Assembly (NCBI GenBank): GCA_019636515.1
Contig: JAHBXI010000001.1
Coordinates: 248,001-312,000 of the forward strand
Direction of reading: 5' to 3'
Origin: Phycisphaeraceae bacterium
GTDB lineage: Bacteria > Planctomycetota > Phycisphaerae > Phycisphaerales > UBA1924
Length of the DNA stretch: 64,000 nucleotides
Shown: positions 8,290 through 18,095 of the stretch, piece after piece
Layout of the letters: every line of letters starts with the position of its first letter
Position numbering within the stretch: position 1 is the stretch's first letter
Notes under the pieces: generated by a model
Database searches by the model: none
Told to the model about the DNA's origin: nothing
The model's input: only the letters and a program-made list of their open reading frames with translations
Translations under genes and position numbers: made by a program

Positions 8290-9072
8290 ATGCCACAAGG
8301 CGTCAAACCCCACGGATCGGATCGTCCGGTCGCGTTGGTCACGGGGGCGGCTCGCCGCGTCGGCCGTGCATGCGCCCACGTGCTGGCCCGGGCCGGGTTC
8401 GACCTGATCCTCACGTACCGCACCAGCCGCGAAGAGGCCCAGGCGACCGCCGCCTCGATCACCACCGAACTTGCCCCGGCCTCCGTCGATCTCATTCAAC
8501 TCGACCTGTCATGCCTCGACGAGGTGGAACGCTTCGGGGCGTCTTTGGAGGCACGGCTGGCGAGGCTCGACGTGCTGGTGCACAACGCGTCGATCTACCA
8601 ACCCCGGCCGCTGGCACGGATCGACGCGGACCATGCGATGGAGATGTACCGGGTCAACGCGTTGGCGCCCCTGCTGCTTTCCCGGCACGCCGCCGGGCTG
8701 CTTGACCGGTGCCCCCTGCCCGGCGGCGGCTCGATCGTGGCCCTCTGCGACATGCATGTTCTGGGGCGGCCCCGCTCTCACCTGGCGGCCTACTCGATGA
8801 GCAAGGCGGCCCTGGTCGAGATGGTCCGGTCGCTGGCCAGGGAACTGGCCCCGGCCATCCGGGTCAACGGCGTCGCCCCCGGCGTCGTGAACTTCCCCGA
8901 GGAGGGACCCGAATCCGATCCCATCTTCCAGAGGGCGTATGTCTCCCGTGTCCCGCTGGGTCGCCCGGGGACGCCGCGGGACGCGGCGGAGGTGGTCCGC
9001 TGGCTTGCCATGGACGCCCAGTACGTCACCGGCGAGATCATCCGCGTGGACGGAGGCCGCTGGCTAACGTGA
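8290..9072 (+). CDS. SDR oxidoreductase, pteridine reductase-like
   Basis: NAD(P)H-dependent short-chain dehydrogenase of 260 residues. The nucleotide-binding motif is VTGAARRVGRA (17-27), where the Arg after Ala-Ala is typical of pteridine reductases and FolM. VHNAS follows near residue 97. The active site is Tyr168-x3-Lys172 (YSMSK), and the usual catalytic Ser is replaced by Asp154 (CDMH), as in PTR1-type pteridine reductases. The substrate loop RVNGVAPGVVNFPEEG also matches that group. The likely role is reduction of dihydropterins. An ordinary SDR with another substrate is the alternative. Confidence 0.82.
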   Translation: MPQGVKPHGSDRPVALVTGAARRVGRACAHVLARAGFDLILTYRTSREEAQATAASITTELAPASVDLIQLDLSCLDEVERFGASLEARLARLDVLVHNASIYQPRPLARIDADHAMEMYRVNALAPLLLSRHAAGLLDRCPLPGGGSIVALCDMHVLGRPRSHLAAYSMSKAALVEMVRSLARELAPAIRVNGVAPGVVNFPEEGPESDPIFQRAYVSRVPLGRPGTPRDAAEVVRWLAMDAQYVTGEIIRVDGGRWLT

Positions 9073-9097
9073 TTCGTCACCTCCCGTCCGCGGAGGA

Positions 9098-10087
9098 TCA
9101 GCGGATCCGCTCCAGGACGGCCGCGGCCGCTTCGTGCCCCAGGAGCGCGGCCCGACCGAGGTATTCCCGTGCCTGGGACGCCTCACCGGCACGATCGAAC
9201 CACTCCCCGGCCCGGAAGGCCGACTCGCCGTCGGATCGGTCCTCATCGGCGGCCGCGGCGTAGATCAGGGCGGCGTCTCGCGGCCGGTTGAGAAGCCCGA
9301 AACTCTCCGACATCAGCCGCATGACATCGGGATCCCTCCGGTCGGCGGGGGGCATCGCGATGAACAACTCCAGCGCTTCATCCGGGCGGCCGATCCGGTT
9401 CAGTGCCCGGCCCTCGATCAGCCGGTACACCGCATTGGAGGGATCGATCGACCTCGCCCTGGCCGCGTGGCTCGCGGACAGGTGCGCGTTGTTCTCACGC
9501 AGCGCGATATCCGCCAGCGTGCCCCAGATCACCGCCCGGTCCTCGTTGAGTTTCGCCGACCGCAGCAGGCTCGCCTTGGCCGCGTCGTAGCGGCCCAACT
9601 TGGCGAGCACCTGACCCAGGTACAGCGGGTAGTCCCCCGTGGTCGGGTCGGCGGCCTGCGCCGCTTCGTAGTGCTCGATGGCGCGATCGAGCCGCCCGAT
9701 CGTGTTCGCGATCGTCCCGGCGGTGAACTCGATCGCGGGCTCTCTCGGGCCGATCGACAACGCGGCCGTGTACTGGTCGTACGCCTCCTCGGGACGGCGG
9801 AGTTCCAGAAGTTCCATCGCCAGGGCGATCCGCAACTCCTGGTTGTCCGGGTACTGCCGCGTCGCCTCCGAGAGGATCGCCTCCGCCTTGGCGTGCGCTC
9901 CCTCGGTGGAGAGGAGCCGGGCCGACCCCAGGATCGCGTCGATCGTCGTCGGAAGAGCCAGGCGTGACGGGCCTGCTCCGCCGGTAGCCCTTGAAGGACC
10001 CGATCGCAGGACGACGGACGCCGCGACCACGAAGGCCACCGCGACGGCCACCAGGCCCACCGAAGTCAGCACTCGTCCAGGCCTCAC
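9098..10087 (-). CDS. Membrane-anchored TPR-repeat protein
   Basis: 329-residue protein with an N-terminal membrane anchor (about residues 6-28) followed by several tetratricopeptide repeats to the end. Repeat units such as GRLDRAIEHYEAAQAADPTTGDYPL and GRYDAAKASLLRSAKLNED are separated by about 34 residues. TPR arrays serve as protein-binding scaffolds, probably extracytoplasmic here, but no partner is indicated. I chose GTG at 10087, preceded by GAGGA at 6 bases. An ATG at 10111 would overlap the divergent valS region. A 1445-codon open frame continues upstream antisense to valS, but it is a shadow of that gene. TPR units match the family well; the cellular role is unknown. Confidence 0.8.
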   Translation of the reverse strand: MRPGRVLTSVGLVAVAVAFVVAASVVLRSGPSRATGGAGPSRLALPTTIDAILGSARLLSTEGAHAKAEAILSEATRQYPDNQELRIALAMELLELRRPEEAYDQYTAALSIGPREPAIEFTAGTIANTIGRLDRAIEHYEAAQAADPTTGDYPLYLGQVLAKLGRYDAAKASLLRSAKLNEDRAVIWGTLADIALRENNAHLSASHAARARSIDPSNAVYRLIEGRALNRIGRPDEALELFIAMPPADRRDPDVMRLMSESFGLLNRPRDAALIYAAAADEDRSDGESAFRAGEWFDRAGEASQAREYLGRAALLGHEAAAAVLERIR

Positions 10088-10150
10088 GCGGTATCCTCGT
10101 CGATGGTGCATGTCGTGGCTTATCCCGGCGGCGACTACGATCCCTGGACC

Positions 10151-13100
10151 ATGCCCGAAACGTCTACCCATGCCCAGGCCATGACGATTCCCGAACTTCC
10201 CAAGGCCTACGCCCCGGCCGACCACGAGGACCGCATCCGTGCGGCGTGGGACGGTTCGGGGGCCTTTCACGCCGACCCCTCGCGGGTCCTGAACGAAAAG
10301 GCCGCCCCGTACAGTATCGTCATTCCTCCCCCCAACGTCACGGCGGCGTTGCATCTTGGTCACGCCCTGAATAACACGCTGCAGGACGTTCTGACCCGCT
10401 TCCACCGCATGATGGGGTTCGAAACCCTGTGGATGCCCGGCACCGACCACGCCGGGATCGCGACGCAGGCGGTGGTCGAAAAACGCCTGCGCCAGGAGGG
10501 CCGCCTGAAGGGATCGTTGCGCGAGGCCTTCACGCGCGAGGACTTCGTCACCGAGATCCAGGCGTTCAAGGACGAGTACGAAGCCGTCATCACCGGCCAG
10601 TTGAAGAAGATGGGTTGCTCGTGCGACTGGCAACGCCAGCGATTCACCATGGACGACGTGTGCGCCCGGGCCGTGCGAGAGGCCTTCTTCCGCCTCTTCC
10701 TCGACGGCCTGATCTACCGCGGCAAGCGGCTGGTCAACTGGGACCCGGCGCTCCAGACCGCCGTCGCCGACGACGAGTGCTACGACCAGGAGACCGACGC
10801 GGCGTTCTACTACCTGCGATACCCGCTGGTACACGAGCGAAAGCACCAGGGCCCGCGCGACGAGGATGAGGACCCCCAGCCCGCGACCTGGAATGAACTG
10901 GCCGCCCGCGGCTACCCAGGCGCCGAGGAGTTCCCCGCCGAGGAACCCGCGTGGATCACCGTCGCCACGACGCGCCCCGAAACGTACCTGGGCGACACCG
11001 CCGTCGCCGTCAACCCGCACGACCCACGAGCCACGGCCCTTCGCGGGCTGTTCATCGAACTCCCCCTGGTCGGCCGGATTATCCCGATCATCGAGGACGG
11101 TTACGTCGTGCTGCCACGGTCGATGGCCGGGACCCAGGAGCAGGCCGCCGACCCCAAGGCCGAGTTTGCCACCGGGTTCCTGAAAGTCACGCCCGCGCAC
11201 GATCCCAACGACTACGAGATCGGCCGGAGACATTCCGTGGACGGGGCCATGCACGAATGGACCCGTGCCCGCGGGCACCCGGTGCTGGTGAACATGATGT
11301 CCCCCGACGGAAGGGTCTCGGACAGGCATGGGTGGACCGACGTGGGCGATGCGCACGAACTGGTCGGCAGGAAAATGGCCGAGGCACGGAAGATGGTGGT
11401 GGAACTCTTCAAGGCCCGCGGCCTGCTCGGGGACGTGCGACCGTACCGGCACAACGTCAAGCACTCCGACCGCAGCAAGGCCGCGATCGAGCCGTATCTC
11501 TCCGACCAGTGGTACGTCAAGGTCACCGATCCGCGGTTGGCCAAGGCGGCAAACCAGGCCGTCGCCACGGGCGATCAGCCCGCGGGCGACCACTCCCTGC
11601 GCTTCCACCCCGAACGCTACACCAGGACCTTTGAGCAGTGGCACGACGGCATCCGCGACTGGTGCATCTCGCGTCAACTCTGGTGGGGGCACCGCATCCC
11701 GGTGTGGTTCGGCGGGGTGCTGACGGGCGACCCGCAAGAAATCAGGACCAAACTCGCCCATTGGGAGGAGCAAGGGCGACTCGCCGTCAGAAGCAAGCCG
11801 TTCGGTGACACCCGCGAGATGGCCGTGGCTCTCCGCCTGGACGACGCCGTCGAGCAAGGTGATGCATCCGCGTCGGATGAGAGTCCGCGCGCGAACCAAG
11901 CCTTCGCGGACACGATGATCTGCGTGCGAGGCGAGCACGATCGCGAGGTCATCGATTTCCTGGAAGAGGTCGGCTTTGAGCAGGACCCCGACGTGCTCGA
12001 TACGTGGTTCTCCTCGGCCCTCTGGCCCATCTCGACCATGGGCTGGCCCGACCCCGGACTGGCCTCCAAGATGACCGGGATCGGGGACTTCGAGGCGCTC
12101 CTCAAGGCGTTCAGCCCCACGTCCACCCTCTGCACCGCCCGGGAGATCATCACCCTCTGGGTCAGCCGCATGGTGATGTTCAACCGCTATTTCATGGGCG
12201 AAGGACACGGACGCGGCCCGGTCCCATTCCGTGATGTCTTCATCCACGCGGTGATCCAGGACGGCGATGGGCACAAGATGTCCAAGTCGCTGGGCAACGG
12301 CGTTGACCCGCTCGACATCATCGCCTCTCACGGGGCCGATGCCATGCGGTTCACGCTCTGCCAGATGGCGACCAACACCCAGGACGTGCGGATGCCGGTG
12401 CGCCGCGACCCCGCGACCGGGCGCAACACCTCGGAGAAGTTCGACCTGGGGCGTAACTTCTGCAACAAGGCCTGGAACGCGGCCCGGTTCGGCATCGGGA
12501 TCCTGGCCCAGGTGCCCCCCGCGGATCACGCCCCGCTGGCCCCGGGCACGCTCTCGCTGCTGGACCGATGGATGCTCTCTCGCCTGCGAACCGCGACCGC
12601 CGACATCAACGCCGCGATCGGCCGCTTCGAGTTTTCCGTCTACGCCCAGACCCTCTACTCCCTGGTCTGGAACGATTTTTGCGACTGGTACCTCGAGGGA
12701 ATCAAGCCGACCGTCGCCGCCGATGCCGGGCAGCGAGCCGCGCTGCACGCCTCGCTGGGCGCCATCCTGCGGCTGCTCCATCCCGTGGCCCCGTTCGTCA
12801 CCGAGGCGATCCACGAGACGTTCCGGCTCCTTCGCTCCCCGGGCGTGGCGGGCCTCCAACTGGATGCCTCCGGCCGGGGAGAGATGCTCTGCACCGCGGC
12901 GTGGCCCGTCATCGACGAATCGCTCGACGATCCCGAGGCCGAGCGGGAGTTTGCCCGCGTCCAGTCCCTGGTTACCTCGATCCGAGAGGTTCGTGCCCAG
13001 CACCAGGTTCCACCCAGGCGACGCGTCACGCTTCACCTGCCTCGCCATGTCGAGCCCACGTGGCGTCCGGTCCAGGCCCTGCTTTCCACGCTCGCCGGGC

Positions 13101-13399
13101 TTGACGCCGTCACGACCGAAGACCCCCCCGCGACCCACGCCGTTTTCTCGTTCGACGGTCGATCCCTCGCCGTCAGCGGCATGTCCGACGCGGCGGCGAT
13201 CGACACCGGCGCCGAGAAGGCACGACTCGAGAAGATCGTCGCCGACAACGAAAAACTGATGCTCGTCCTCGAAGGACGCCTCGCCAACCCCGGATACGCC
13301 CAGAAAGCCCCGCCGCACATGGTTCAGCAGACCAAGGATCAACTCGCCAAGGCGATCGCCGACAGGTCCGCCGCCGCCGAAGCCTTGAATCGACTCTGA
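10151..13399 (+). CDS. valS: Valyl-tRNA synthetase
   Basis: Class I aminoacyl-tRNA synthetase that charges tRNA-Val, 1082 residues from the ATG at 10151 (a start at 10181, MTIPELPKAY, is equally possible). The HIGH motif is HLGH at 68-71 and the KMSKS motif is intact at about 709-713. ValRS hallmarks include PPPNVTAALHLGHALN, TDHAGIATQ, the editing-domain TTRPETYLGDTAV, DWCISRQLWWGHRIPVW and the C-terminal coiled coil with NPGYAQKAPPHMV. The protein is longer than typical bacterial ValRS (about 880-950), from acidic insertions around 225-265 and within the editing and catalytic regions. It is divergent from the TPR gene. Confidence 0.96.
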   Translation: MPETSTHAQAMTIPELPKAYAPADHEDRIRAAWDGSGAFHADPSRVLNEKAAPYSIVIPPPNVTAALHLGHALNNTLQDVLTRFHRMMGFETLWMPGTDHAGIATQAVVEKRLRQEGRLKGSLREAFTREDFVTEIQAFKDEYEAVITGQLKKMGCSCDWQRQRFTMDDVCARAVREAFFRLFLDGLIYRGKRLVNWDPALQTAVADDECYDQETDAAFYYLRYPLVHERKHQGPRDEDEDPQPATWNELAARGYPGAEEFPAEEPAWITVATTRPETYLGDTAVAVNPHDPRATALRGLFIELPLVGRIIPIIEDGYVVLPRSMAGTQEQAADPKAEFATGFLKVTPAHDPNDYEIGRRHSVDGAMHEWTRARGHPVLVNMMSPDGRVSDRHGWTDVGDAHELVGRKMAEARKMVVELFKARGLLGDVRPYRHNVKHSDRSKAAIEPYLSDQWYVKVTDPRLAKAANQAVATGDQPAGDHSLRFHPERYTRTFEQWHDGIRDWCISRQLWWGHRIPVWFGGVLTGDPQEIRTKLAHWEEQGRLAVRSKPFGDTREMAVALRLDDAVEQGDASASDESPRANQAFADTMICVRGEHDREVIDFLEEVGFEQDPDVLDTWFSSALWPISTMGWPDPGLASKMTGIGDFEALLKAFSPTSTLCTAREIITLWVSRMVMFNRYFMGEGHGRGPVPFRDVFIHAVIQDGDGHKMSKSLGNGVDPLDIIASHGADAMRFTLCQMATNTQDVRMPVRRDPATGRNTSEKFDLGRNFCNKAWNAARFGIGILAQVPPADHAPLAPGTLSLLDRWMLSRLRTATADINAAIGRFEFSVYAQTLYSLVWNDFCDWYLEGIKPTVAADAGQRAALHASLGAILRLLHPVAPFVTEAIHETFRLLRSPGVAGLQLDASGRGEMLCTAAWPVIDESLDDPEAEREFARVQSLVTSIREVRAQHQVPPRRRVTLHLPRHVEPTWRPVQALLSTLAGLDAVTTEDPPATHAVFSFDGRSLAVSGMSDAAAIDTGAEKARLEKIVADNEKLMLVLEGRLANPGYAQKAPPHMVQQTKDQLAKAIADRSAAAEALNRL

Positions 13400-13494
13400 A
13401 TCCGGGCGGAGGGCGTCAGGCGAATCGTCCGACACCCGATGGTTCTTCCGTGGATTCCCGGTTCGAACACCTTCGCCCTACCCGGATAAGCCCC

Positions 13495-14619
13495 ATGCCA
13501 CGCCAACGACTTTCGTGTGTCCGCTCGGCCTTGCTCGCGACGGCCGGCGTGGCGCTTCTCACGGCGTCGTGCGCACGGCAAGAGCCGCGGAGCAACACAT
13601 CCGCCCTGTCCCCCTCGACCGTCTCGACCGACCCGACCACCGCGCCCGATCCCGCGACGATCGCGGCCCAGACCCCGGCCTCCGATCGGGAACTGGTCCG
13701 AGGCACCGAGGACTGGACCTTCGCGGGTCGCCCCGGCCGGACCATCACCACCCCGTCGTACCGGCTGTTCACCACCCTCGACTGGCCGTGGATGATCGAG
13801 GCGATGCCCGCGTTCATGGAAAGCACGCTGCGAACCTACCACACCGCCCTGGCGGACCTGAGACTCCCCGAGCGGCCGATGGACACCTACCTGATGGCAA
13901 ACCGGCCGCAGTGGATCGACCTGTGCCGGTCGATCCTGGGTCCCGAGGACCGTTCCTTCGAGCAGATCCAGCGCGGCGGCGTCACCCTCAACGGACGGGC
14001 GATGCTCTACAACGTCGGTCCGCGCGACACGTTCGCCCTGGTCGCCCACGAGGGCTGGCACCAGTACACCCAGTCGGTGCTGCGCGACCCGCTGCCGGTA
14101 TGGCTCGAAGAGGGGATCGCCGCCTATATGGAAGGCCACCGCTGGAACCGACAGCAAGCCACGGCCGACTTCCTGCCCTGGCGGAACTTCGAGCGATTTG
14201 AAGCATTGCGACGCGCCTCGGACCGCTCGACCCTGATGTCGCTCGAAGAACTCCTCAACACCACCCCGCAGGACGAACTGGCGCGCGGCGACCAGCGGGC
14301 CCTGACCTACTACGCCCAGGCCTGGGCACTGGTGCATTTCCTTCGAGAGGGCGCAGAAGGCTCCCACGCACGCGGGCTCGCCACCCTCCTCGAAGACGCC
14401 TCCCGCGGACGCCTGACACCCGCCATCGAGCGCGCCCTGGGCACGGCCGCGGCCAGGTCACACGCCCTGCGGCGGCGAGGACCGCAGGTATTCAAAACCT
14501 ACATCTCCCGCGACCTCAGCCGCGCCTCGGAAGACTACCTCGCGTTCATCGCGGCGGTGGTTCGCCCCGGCTCGGCGCGGTGGATCGCCGAAGGGCGTTC
14601 ACCGCTGGCAAGCCCCTGA
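13495..14619 (+). CDS. Putative secreted lipoprotein with zinc-metallopeptidase motif
   Basis: 374 residues. The ATG at 13495 gives a clear signal sequence (SALLATAGVALLTASC) with a lipobox-like cysteine at residue 26, so it is probably exported and lipid-anchored. A Ser/Thr/Pro-rich linker (about 27-60) precedes the folded domain. The domain has HEGWH at 185-189 followed by WLEEGIAAYMEGHRW; the HExxH motif and downstream glutamate match gluzincin peptidases and resemble the planctomycete-rich DUF1570 group. The substrate is unknown. An in-frame upstream start at 13450 exists but would bury the signal sequence. Confidence 0.72.
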   Translation: MPRQRLSCVRSALLATAGVALLTASCARQEPRSNTSALSPSTVSTDPTTAPDPATIAAQTPASDRELVRGTEDWTFAGRPGRTITTPSYRLFTTLDWPWMIEAMPAFMESTLRTYHTALADLRLPERPMDTYLMANRPQWIDLCRSILGPEDRSFEQIQRGGVTLNGRAMLYNVGPRDTFALVAHEGWHQYTQSVLRDPLPVWLEEGIAAYMEGHRWNRQQATADFLPWRNFERFEALRRASDRSTLMSLEELLNTTPQDELARGDQRALTYYAQAWALVHFLREGAEGSHARGLATLLEDASRGRLTPAIERALGTAAARSHALRRRGPQVFKTYISRDLSRASEDYLAFIAAVVRPGSARWIAEGRSPLASP

Positions 14620-14640
14620 CACGCGCGGCCGGTCCAACCC

Positions 14641-16815
14641 TCACCCCGACCCGCTTCGCCCGCCCGCGACCGATCGAAGCGCGCGAAGCATCCGCCGCAC
14701 CGCCGCCCCGGTCATCCGCGGCGAACCACCCCCCGAACCCTCCACCTCGCCCGTTCCGTGCAATCCGGCGTTGGCCGACCTGGCATCCTTACGCTCAATC
14801 CACAGTTGGCCGACCTGCCATTCCAGCCGAACCAACTCGATCGCCCGCACCGCGATCTCCCGGGCAAGGCCGGGTGTCAGACGCTGCCTGGCGGCGACAC
14901 GTTGCAGACGGCGTGCCTCGGTCACCGCCCCGAGAAACCCGCCGACAAGATGGTCATGCGTGTACGAACTCTCGACCCGCGCCCTGGCCGCGATTTTCAT
15001 TCGCTCGCATCGCCCCGGATCATCCATCAACGACTCGATCTCACGCGCAAATCGCTCGGCCCGAGCCTGGTCCGACTCATGGTCATCAAACGCCACGAGC
15101 ACCGCCTCGTCCGCCCCGGCCACCTCACCCTGCCCGCCGACCCGAGTGCCTACAAAAACCACCCCCGACGCCATCGCCTCGTACAGGACCAGCGCCACGC
15201 CTTCCCACTTCGAAGGCAAGAAGAAAATGTCCGACGCCGCCATGAGTTCTCGTACCTGGTCCGGGCTTTGCGCCCCCAGGACCCGGACGTGGCCCGCGAG
15301 GCCGTGCTCCTCGACGTACCGACGCAACCACGGCAGGTCCTCCCCATCCCCCGCCACCATCGCCACGAACCGACGACCGCGGTTCGCCAGTTCGCGAAGC
15401 GTCCGCCCAAGCACCCGGGGCTGCTTCTGCTCGCACACGCGTCCCGCGTGGAGGATGACCGTCGCCCCGGGCGCCACCCCCAGCAAGGCCCGGGCTCGAT
15501 CCCGCGCGACCGCGTCAAAGACCCATGACCGATGGTCGACGCCGATGGGCAGACTGCGAACACGATCCGCCTGGGCGCCGCGCGCCAACAGCCACGATCG
15601 CAGATGCTCGCTGGTCGTCAGCGTCATGTCCAACTGGTCGCAGACCCCCGCGCTGTGGCGGGCGTGCCCCCCGGACTTCCAGTCCTCCTCTTCCATATGA
15701 ACGTAATCGAGGTACACCGGCTCGGGGCAGAACGCCCGGAAGTACGGGACGAGGCTGTACGCCAGTTCGCTGTTGCTCACCAGCACCACGCCCGGACGGC
15801 GCGTCTCGATCAGCGACCGCAGCAGCGGCGGGTAATCCGACCAGTGCAGGAACGTGTGCGGCATCACCAGGTCCGAGGTAAGCCCCTCGAACAGGTCACG
15901 CCAGTCGTCACGGCCAGGCGCCGAGCAGGCGATGCTCAGGCCCCACCCACGCTCTCGAAGCATCCGGCAAAGGTCGAGATTGAACTTGTCCGCGCCGCCC
16001 ATCCGAAGCCAGGGAACCAGCATCAGCAGGTGCCGACGCTCCTGGGATGTCTTTCCTCGCGGCGCCCCGGGGCACGCCCATGTCGCGGGCGGATCCACCC
16101 GCACCGGATCAAACGCGCTGGGCCAGCGCGGCTCGATCGCCGGAGGATGCCCGGAACCAAGGGCCGCAAACCGCCCAACGGCCGACGCCATCCGCGGAGC
16201 GACCTCGTCCGCCGTCGCGTCGCCGTGATCGGGGCCTTCGGGACGTCGGACCAGACGCTCGGCGACCGTTGATCCCCAGTGCCCCGCGCCGGCCGATCGC
16301 AGCCAGAATTCCCACGCCCCCAGGCCGACCGGCAGCGACTCGTCGATCCCCCCGACTTCCAGCCAGGCCGCCCGCCGAACGACCACGTGAAGCCCGATCT
16401 CATGGCAGCGATGGATCGAGTCCGCGTCGAAGAAGGCGATCGTTGATTCACGCTCCCGTCCCTGGGCATCGGTTCGCCGCTCGTGGCTGTTCACAAACGC
16501 GTACCGCGGATGGGTCGCCAGGAACCAGAAGCACTTTTCAAGCAACGTCGGGGAGAGGACCGCGTCCGGAGAGGCGAACACAACGAGGTCCGTCCGGGCG
16601 GAACGGACCATCCCGTTCAACCGAGCCGCCATCGAATCGGCCGCCTCGCGGGGCTCATCGGCGATCACCCACCGGGGCATCGTCTGCTCGTGGAGCGAAC
16701 GCGCCAGGAGGGATTCGCCGCCGCCGCGCGCCGGCCGCAGGGGGATCACCGTCACCAGCGGCCACGACGTTGGCTCGCCCGACGGCTCCGAGGCGTTCGA
16801 TTCCGGGTGTGTCAA
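14641..16815 (-). CDS. Two-domain glycosyltransferase (GT2-like plus GT4)
   Basis: 724 residues. The N-terminal part (about 18-205) has the GT-A fold of family 2 transferases (LVTVIPLRP start, WLEVGGIDESLPVGLGAWEFWLR acceptor region). Its DxD position reads FASPDAVLSP, so it may be catalytically weak or inactive. The C-terminal part (about 260-660) is a GT-B, family 4 transferase with MLVPWLRMGGADKFNLDL, the GRVCEQKQP segment, and the nucleotide-binding EGVALVLYEAMASG with its glutamates. It probably builds a surface polysaccharide. The start is a TTG at 16815, chosen because no ATG or GTG gives the full domain. The sugar specificity cannot be told. Confidence 0.8.
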   Translation of the reverse strand: MTHPESNASEPSGEPTSWPLVTVIPLRPARGGGESLLARSLHEQTMPRWVIADEPREAADSMAARLNGMVRSARTDLVVFASPDAVLSPTLLEKCFWFLATHPRYAFVNSHERRTDAQGRERESTIAFFDADSIHRCHEIGLHVVVRRAAWLEVGGIDESLPVGLGAWEFWLRSAGAGHWGSTVAERLVRRPEGPDHGDATADEVAPRMASAVGRFAALGSGHPPAIEPRWPSAFDPVRVDPPATWACPGAPRGKTSQERRHLLMLVPWLRMGGADKFNLDLCRMLRERGWGLSIACSAPGRDDWRDLFEGLTSDLVMPHTFLHWSDYPPLLRSLIETRRPGVVLVSNSELAYSLVPYFRAFCPEPVYLDYVHMEEEDWKSGGHARHSAGVCDQLDMTLTTSEHLRSWLLARGAQADRVRSLPIGVDHRSWVFDAVARDRARALLGVAPGATVILHAGRVCEQKQPRVLGRTLRELANRGRRFVAMVAGDGEDLPWLRRYVEEHGLAGHVRVLGAQSPDQVRELMAASDIFFLPSKWEGVALVLYEAMASGVVFVGTRVGGQGEVAGADEAVLVAFDDHESDQARAERFAREIESLMDDPGRCERMKIAARARVESSYTHDHLVGGFLGAVTEARRLQRVAARQRLTPGLAREIAVRAIELVRLEWQVGQLWIERKDARSANAGLHGTGEVEGSGGGSPRMTGAAVRRMLRALRSVAGGRSGSG

Positions 16816-16884
16816 CGCGGCCTTGCTCCTGTGCTGGCGTTATCATGGTAAGGTACGCGTGCATCTTGAACTCGGAGGGGTGCC

Positions 16885-17820
16885 ATGTCCGACGATGACG
16901 CGGCCGGTGCGGGACCGGGGATGGATCGCGCCCGTTCTGAGCGCGTGGGTCTTCCTCCCCAGCCCATCCGTTCCGGCAAACTCGGCTGTCTGGCCGGGGG
17001 CATCGCCGGGATATTGCTCCTGGCCGCCCTGAGCATCCCGACCGGAGGCGCCAGTTTTCTGTGCGCGGCCCCGCTGGTTTTCCTGGCGGCGGGAGCCTGG
17101 TGGTGGTCGAAGAGGTTTCGCGCCCCAACGGTCGAACAGACGCTCGCCAGGGATCCCCGCCCCCCGGTGGTCTACTTGCGATCGTTCGATCTCGACAGCG
17201 ACATCAGCCGAACCGCCCAGCGCCGCCTCAACCGGCACATCCCGGACGTCATCAATCGTCCACTCGAGGGCTTTGCCAACATCGCGCCGCTCAAGGCGAT
17301 CGACCGCTGGACGGGGCAGACCGTCGAGGACCGCCTGGTGAAGGAACTCAAACGGATCGGACCCGTCATCGCCATCGGTCGGCCCGGTGAGACCGCACCC
17401 CTCCCCGGGGCCACTCGCCTGTACGTCGGAGACGACTGGCAGGATCGAATCCACGCCATGATGAAGTCCGCATCTCTTGTGGTGATACGGCCGTGGATCT
17501 CCCAGGGCGTCCTGTGGGAGATCAAGGCCGCTCTGGAAATCTGCGACCCGCGCCGCGTCGTGTTGATCTTCTGGGAAATCCCCGATGAAAAATACGAGGC
17601 CTTCCGGGACGCCGCCGCGGGCGTGGTGGACCTGCCCCCGGTCACCGCCAGGAGCGGCGAGGAACTCGTGCTGTTCGACCAGAACCGCAAAGCCCGGCTG
17701 GCGCCGATCCCACGCCGCGGCCCGATCGGCACCCTGCTGGTGGATGCGATCGACCTGAACGCCGCCGTGGGAGTCATCATGGCGAACATCGTCACCGGAA
17801 TCGCCGCGAAGCACCCCTGA
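16885..17820 (+). CDS. Membrane-anchored protein with predicted Rossmann-like (TIR/SLOG-like) domain
   Basis: 311 residues. Two hydrophobic segments lie near 32-50 and 55-75, followed by a soluble domain that starts PPVVYLRSFDLDSD. Later segments read VIAIGRPGETAPLPGATRLYVGDDWQDRI and SLVVIRPWISQGVLWEIKAAL. This pattern of strand, glycine-rich loop, acidic-Trp motif and WEI helix recalls TIR-like or SLOG-like nucleotide-binding folds, but I cannot name a family with certainty. The start at 16885 is well supported: GGAGGGG lies 5 bases upstream. Divergent from the glycosyltransferase gene. The fold is an inference; the function is unknown. Confidence 0.6.
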   Translation: MSDDDAAGAGPGMDRARSERVGLPPQPIRSGKLGCLAGGIAGILLLAALSIPTGGASFLCAAPLVFLAAGAWWWSKRFRAPTVEQTLARDPRPPVVYLRSFDLDSDISRTAQRRLNRHIPDVINRPLEGFANIAPLKAIDRWTGQTVEDRLVKELKRIGPVIAIGRPGETAPLPGATRLYVGDDWQDRIHAMMKSASLVVIRPWISQGVLWEIKAALEICDPRRVVLIFWEIPDEKYEAFRDAAAGVVDLPPVTARSGEELVLFDQNRKARLAPIPRRGPIGTLLVDAIDLNAAVGVIMANIVTGIAAKHP

Positions 17821-17837
17821 CAACACGCGCCCCCATG

Positions 17838-18095
17838 TCAGGGACGGCCCCTTTTCCTGGCCATCATCACCATCCCGGTGAGGAAGACGACGACCCCGAT
17901 GCCTCCCGTGCCGACCGCCCAGAGCATCCGCCGGGAAACGTCCTTCCCGTCACCCCCCGCCCGGTCCTCAAGAGGCGCCGCCATCGTGTCGGCGTACAAC
18001 CCGCCGAGTTCAAGCAGCGCGGTCCCCAGCCCGTACCCGATCCCGGCCAGCCCGAGCACCAGGTAAAAGACCGCTTGCTTGTTCCCCATCTTCAT
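17838..18095 (-). CDS. Small membrane protein, unknown function
   Basis: 85 residues with two hydrophobic helices (about 8-32, YLVLGLAGIGYGLGTALLELG, and about 57-78, WAVGTGGIGVVVFLTGMVMM) joined by a short polar loop, and a basic tail ARKRGRP. I placed the start at the ATG at 18095; an in-frame extension to 18200 exists but looks non-coding. The end lies 17 bases from the converging gene. I do not recognise a family. Confidence 0.55.
   Translation of the reverse strand: MKMGNKQAVFYLVLGLAGIGYGLGTALLELGGLYADTMAAPLEDRAGGDGKDVSRRMLWAVGTGGIGVVVFLTGMVMMARKRGRP

Noticed and set aside
10112-13435. Very long minus-strand open frame antisense to valS, continuous with the TPR gene
   Set aside because: It shadows valS, whose motifs are all on the plus strand. 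Only the part below 10087 has TPR repeats and a start with ribosome-binding site.
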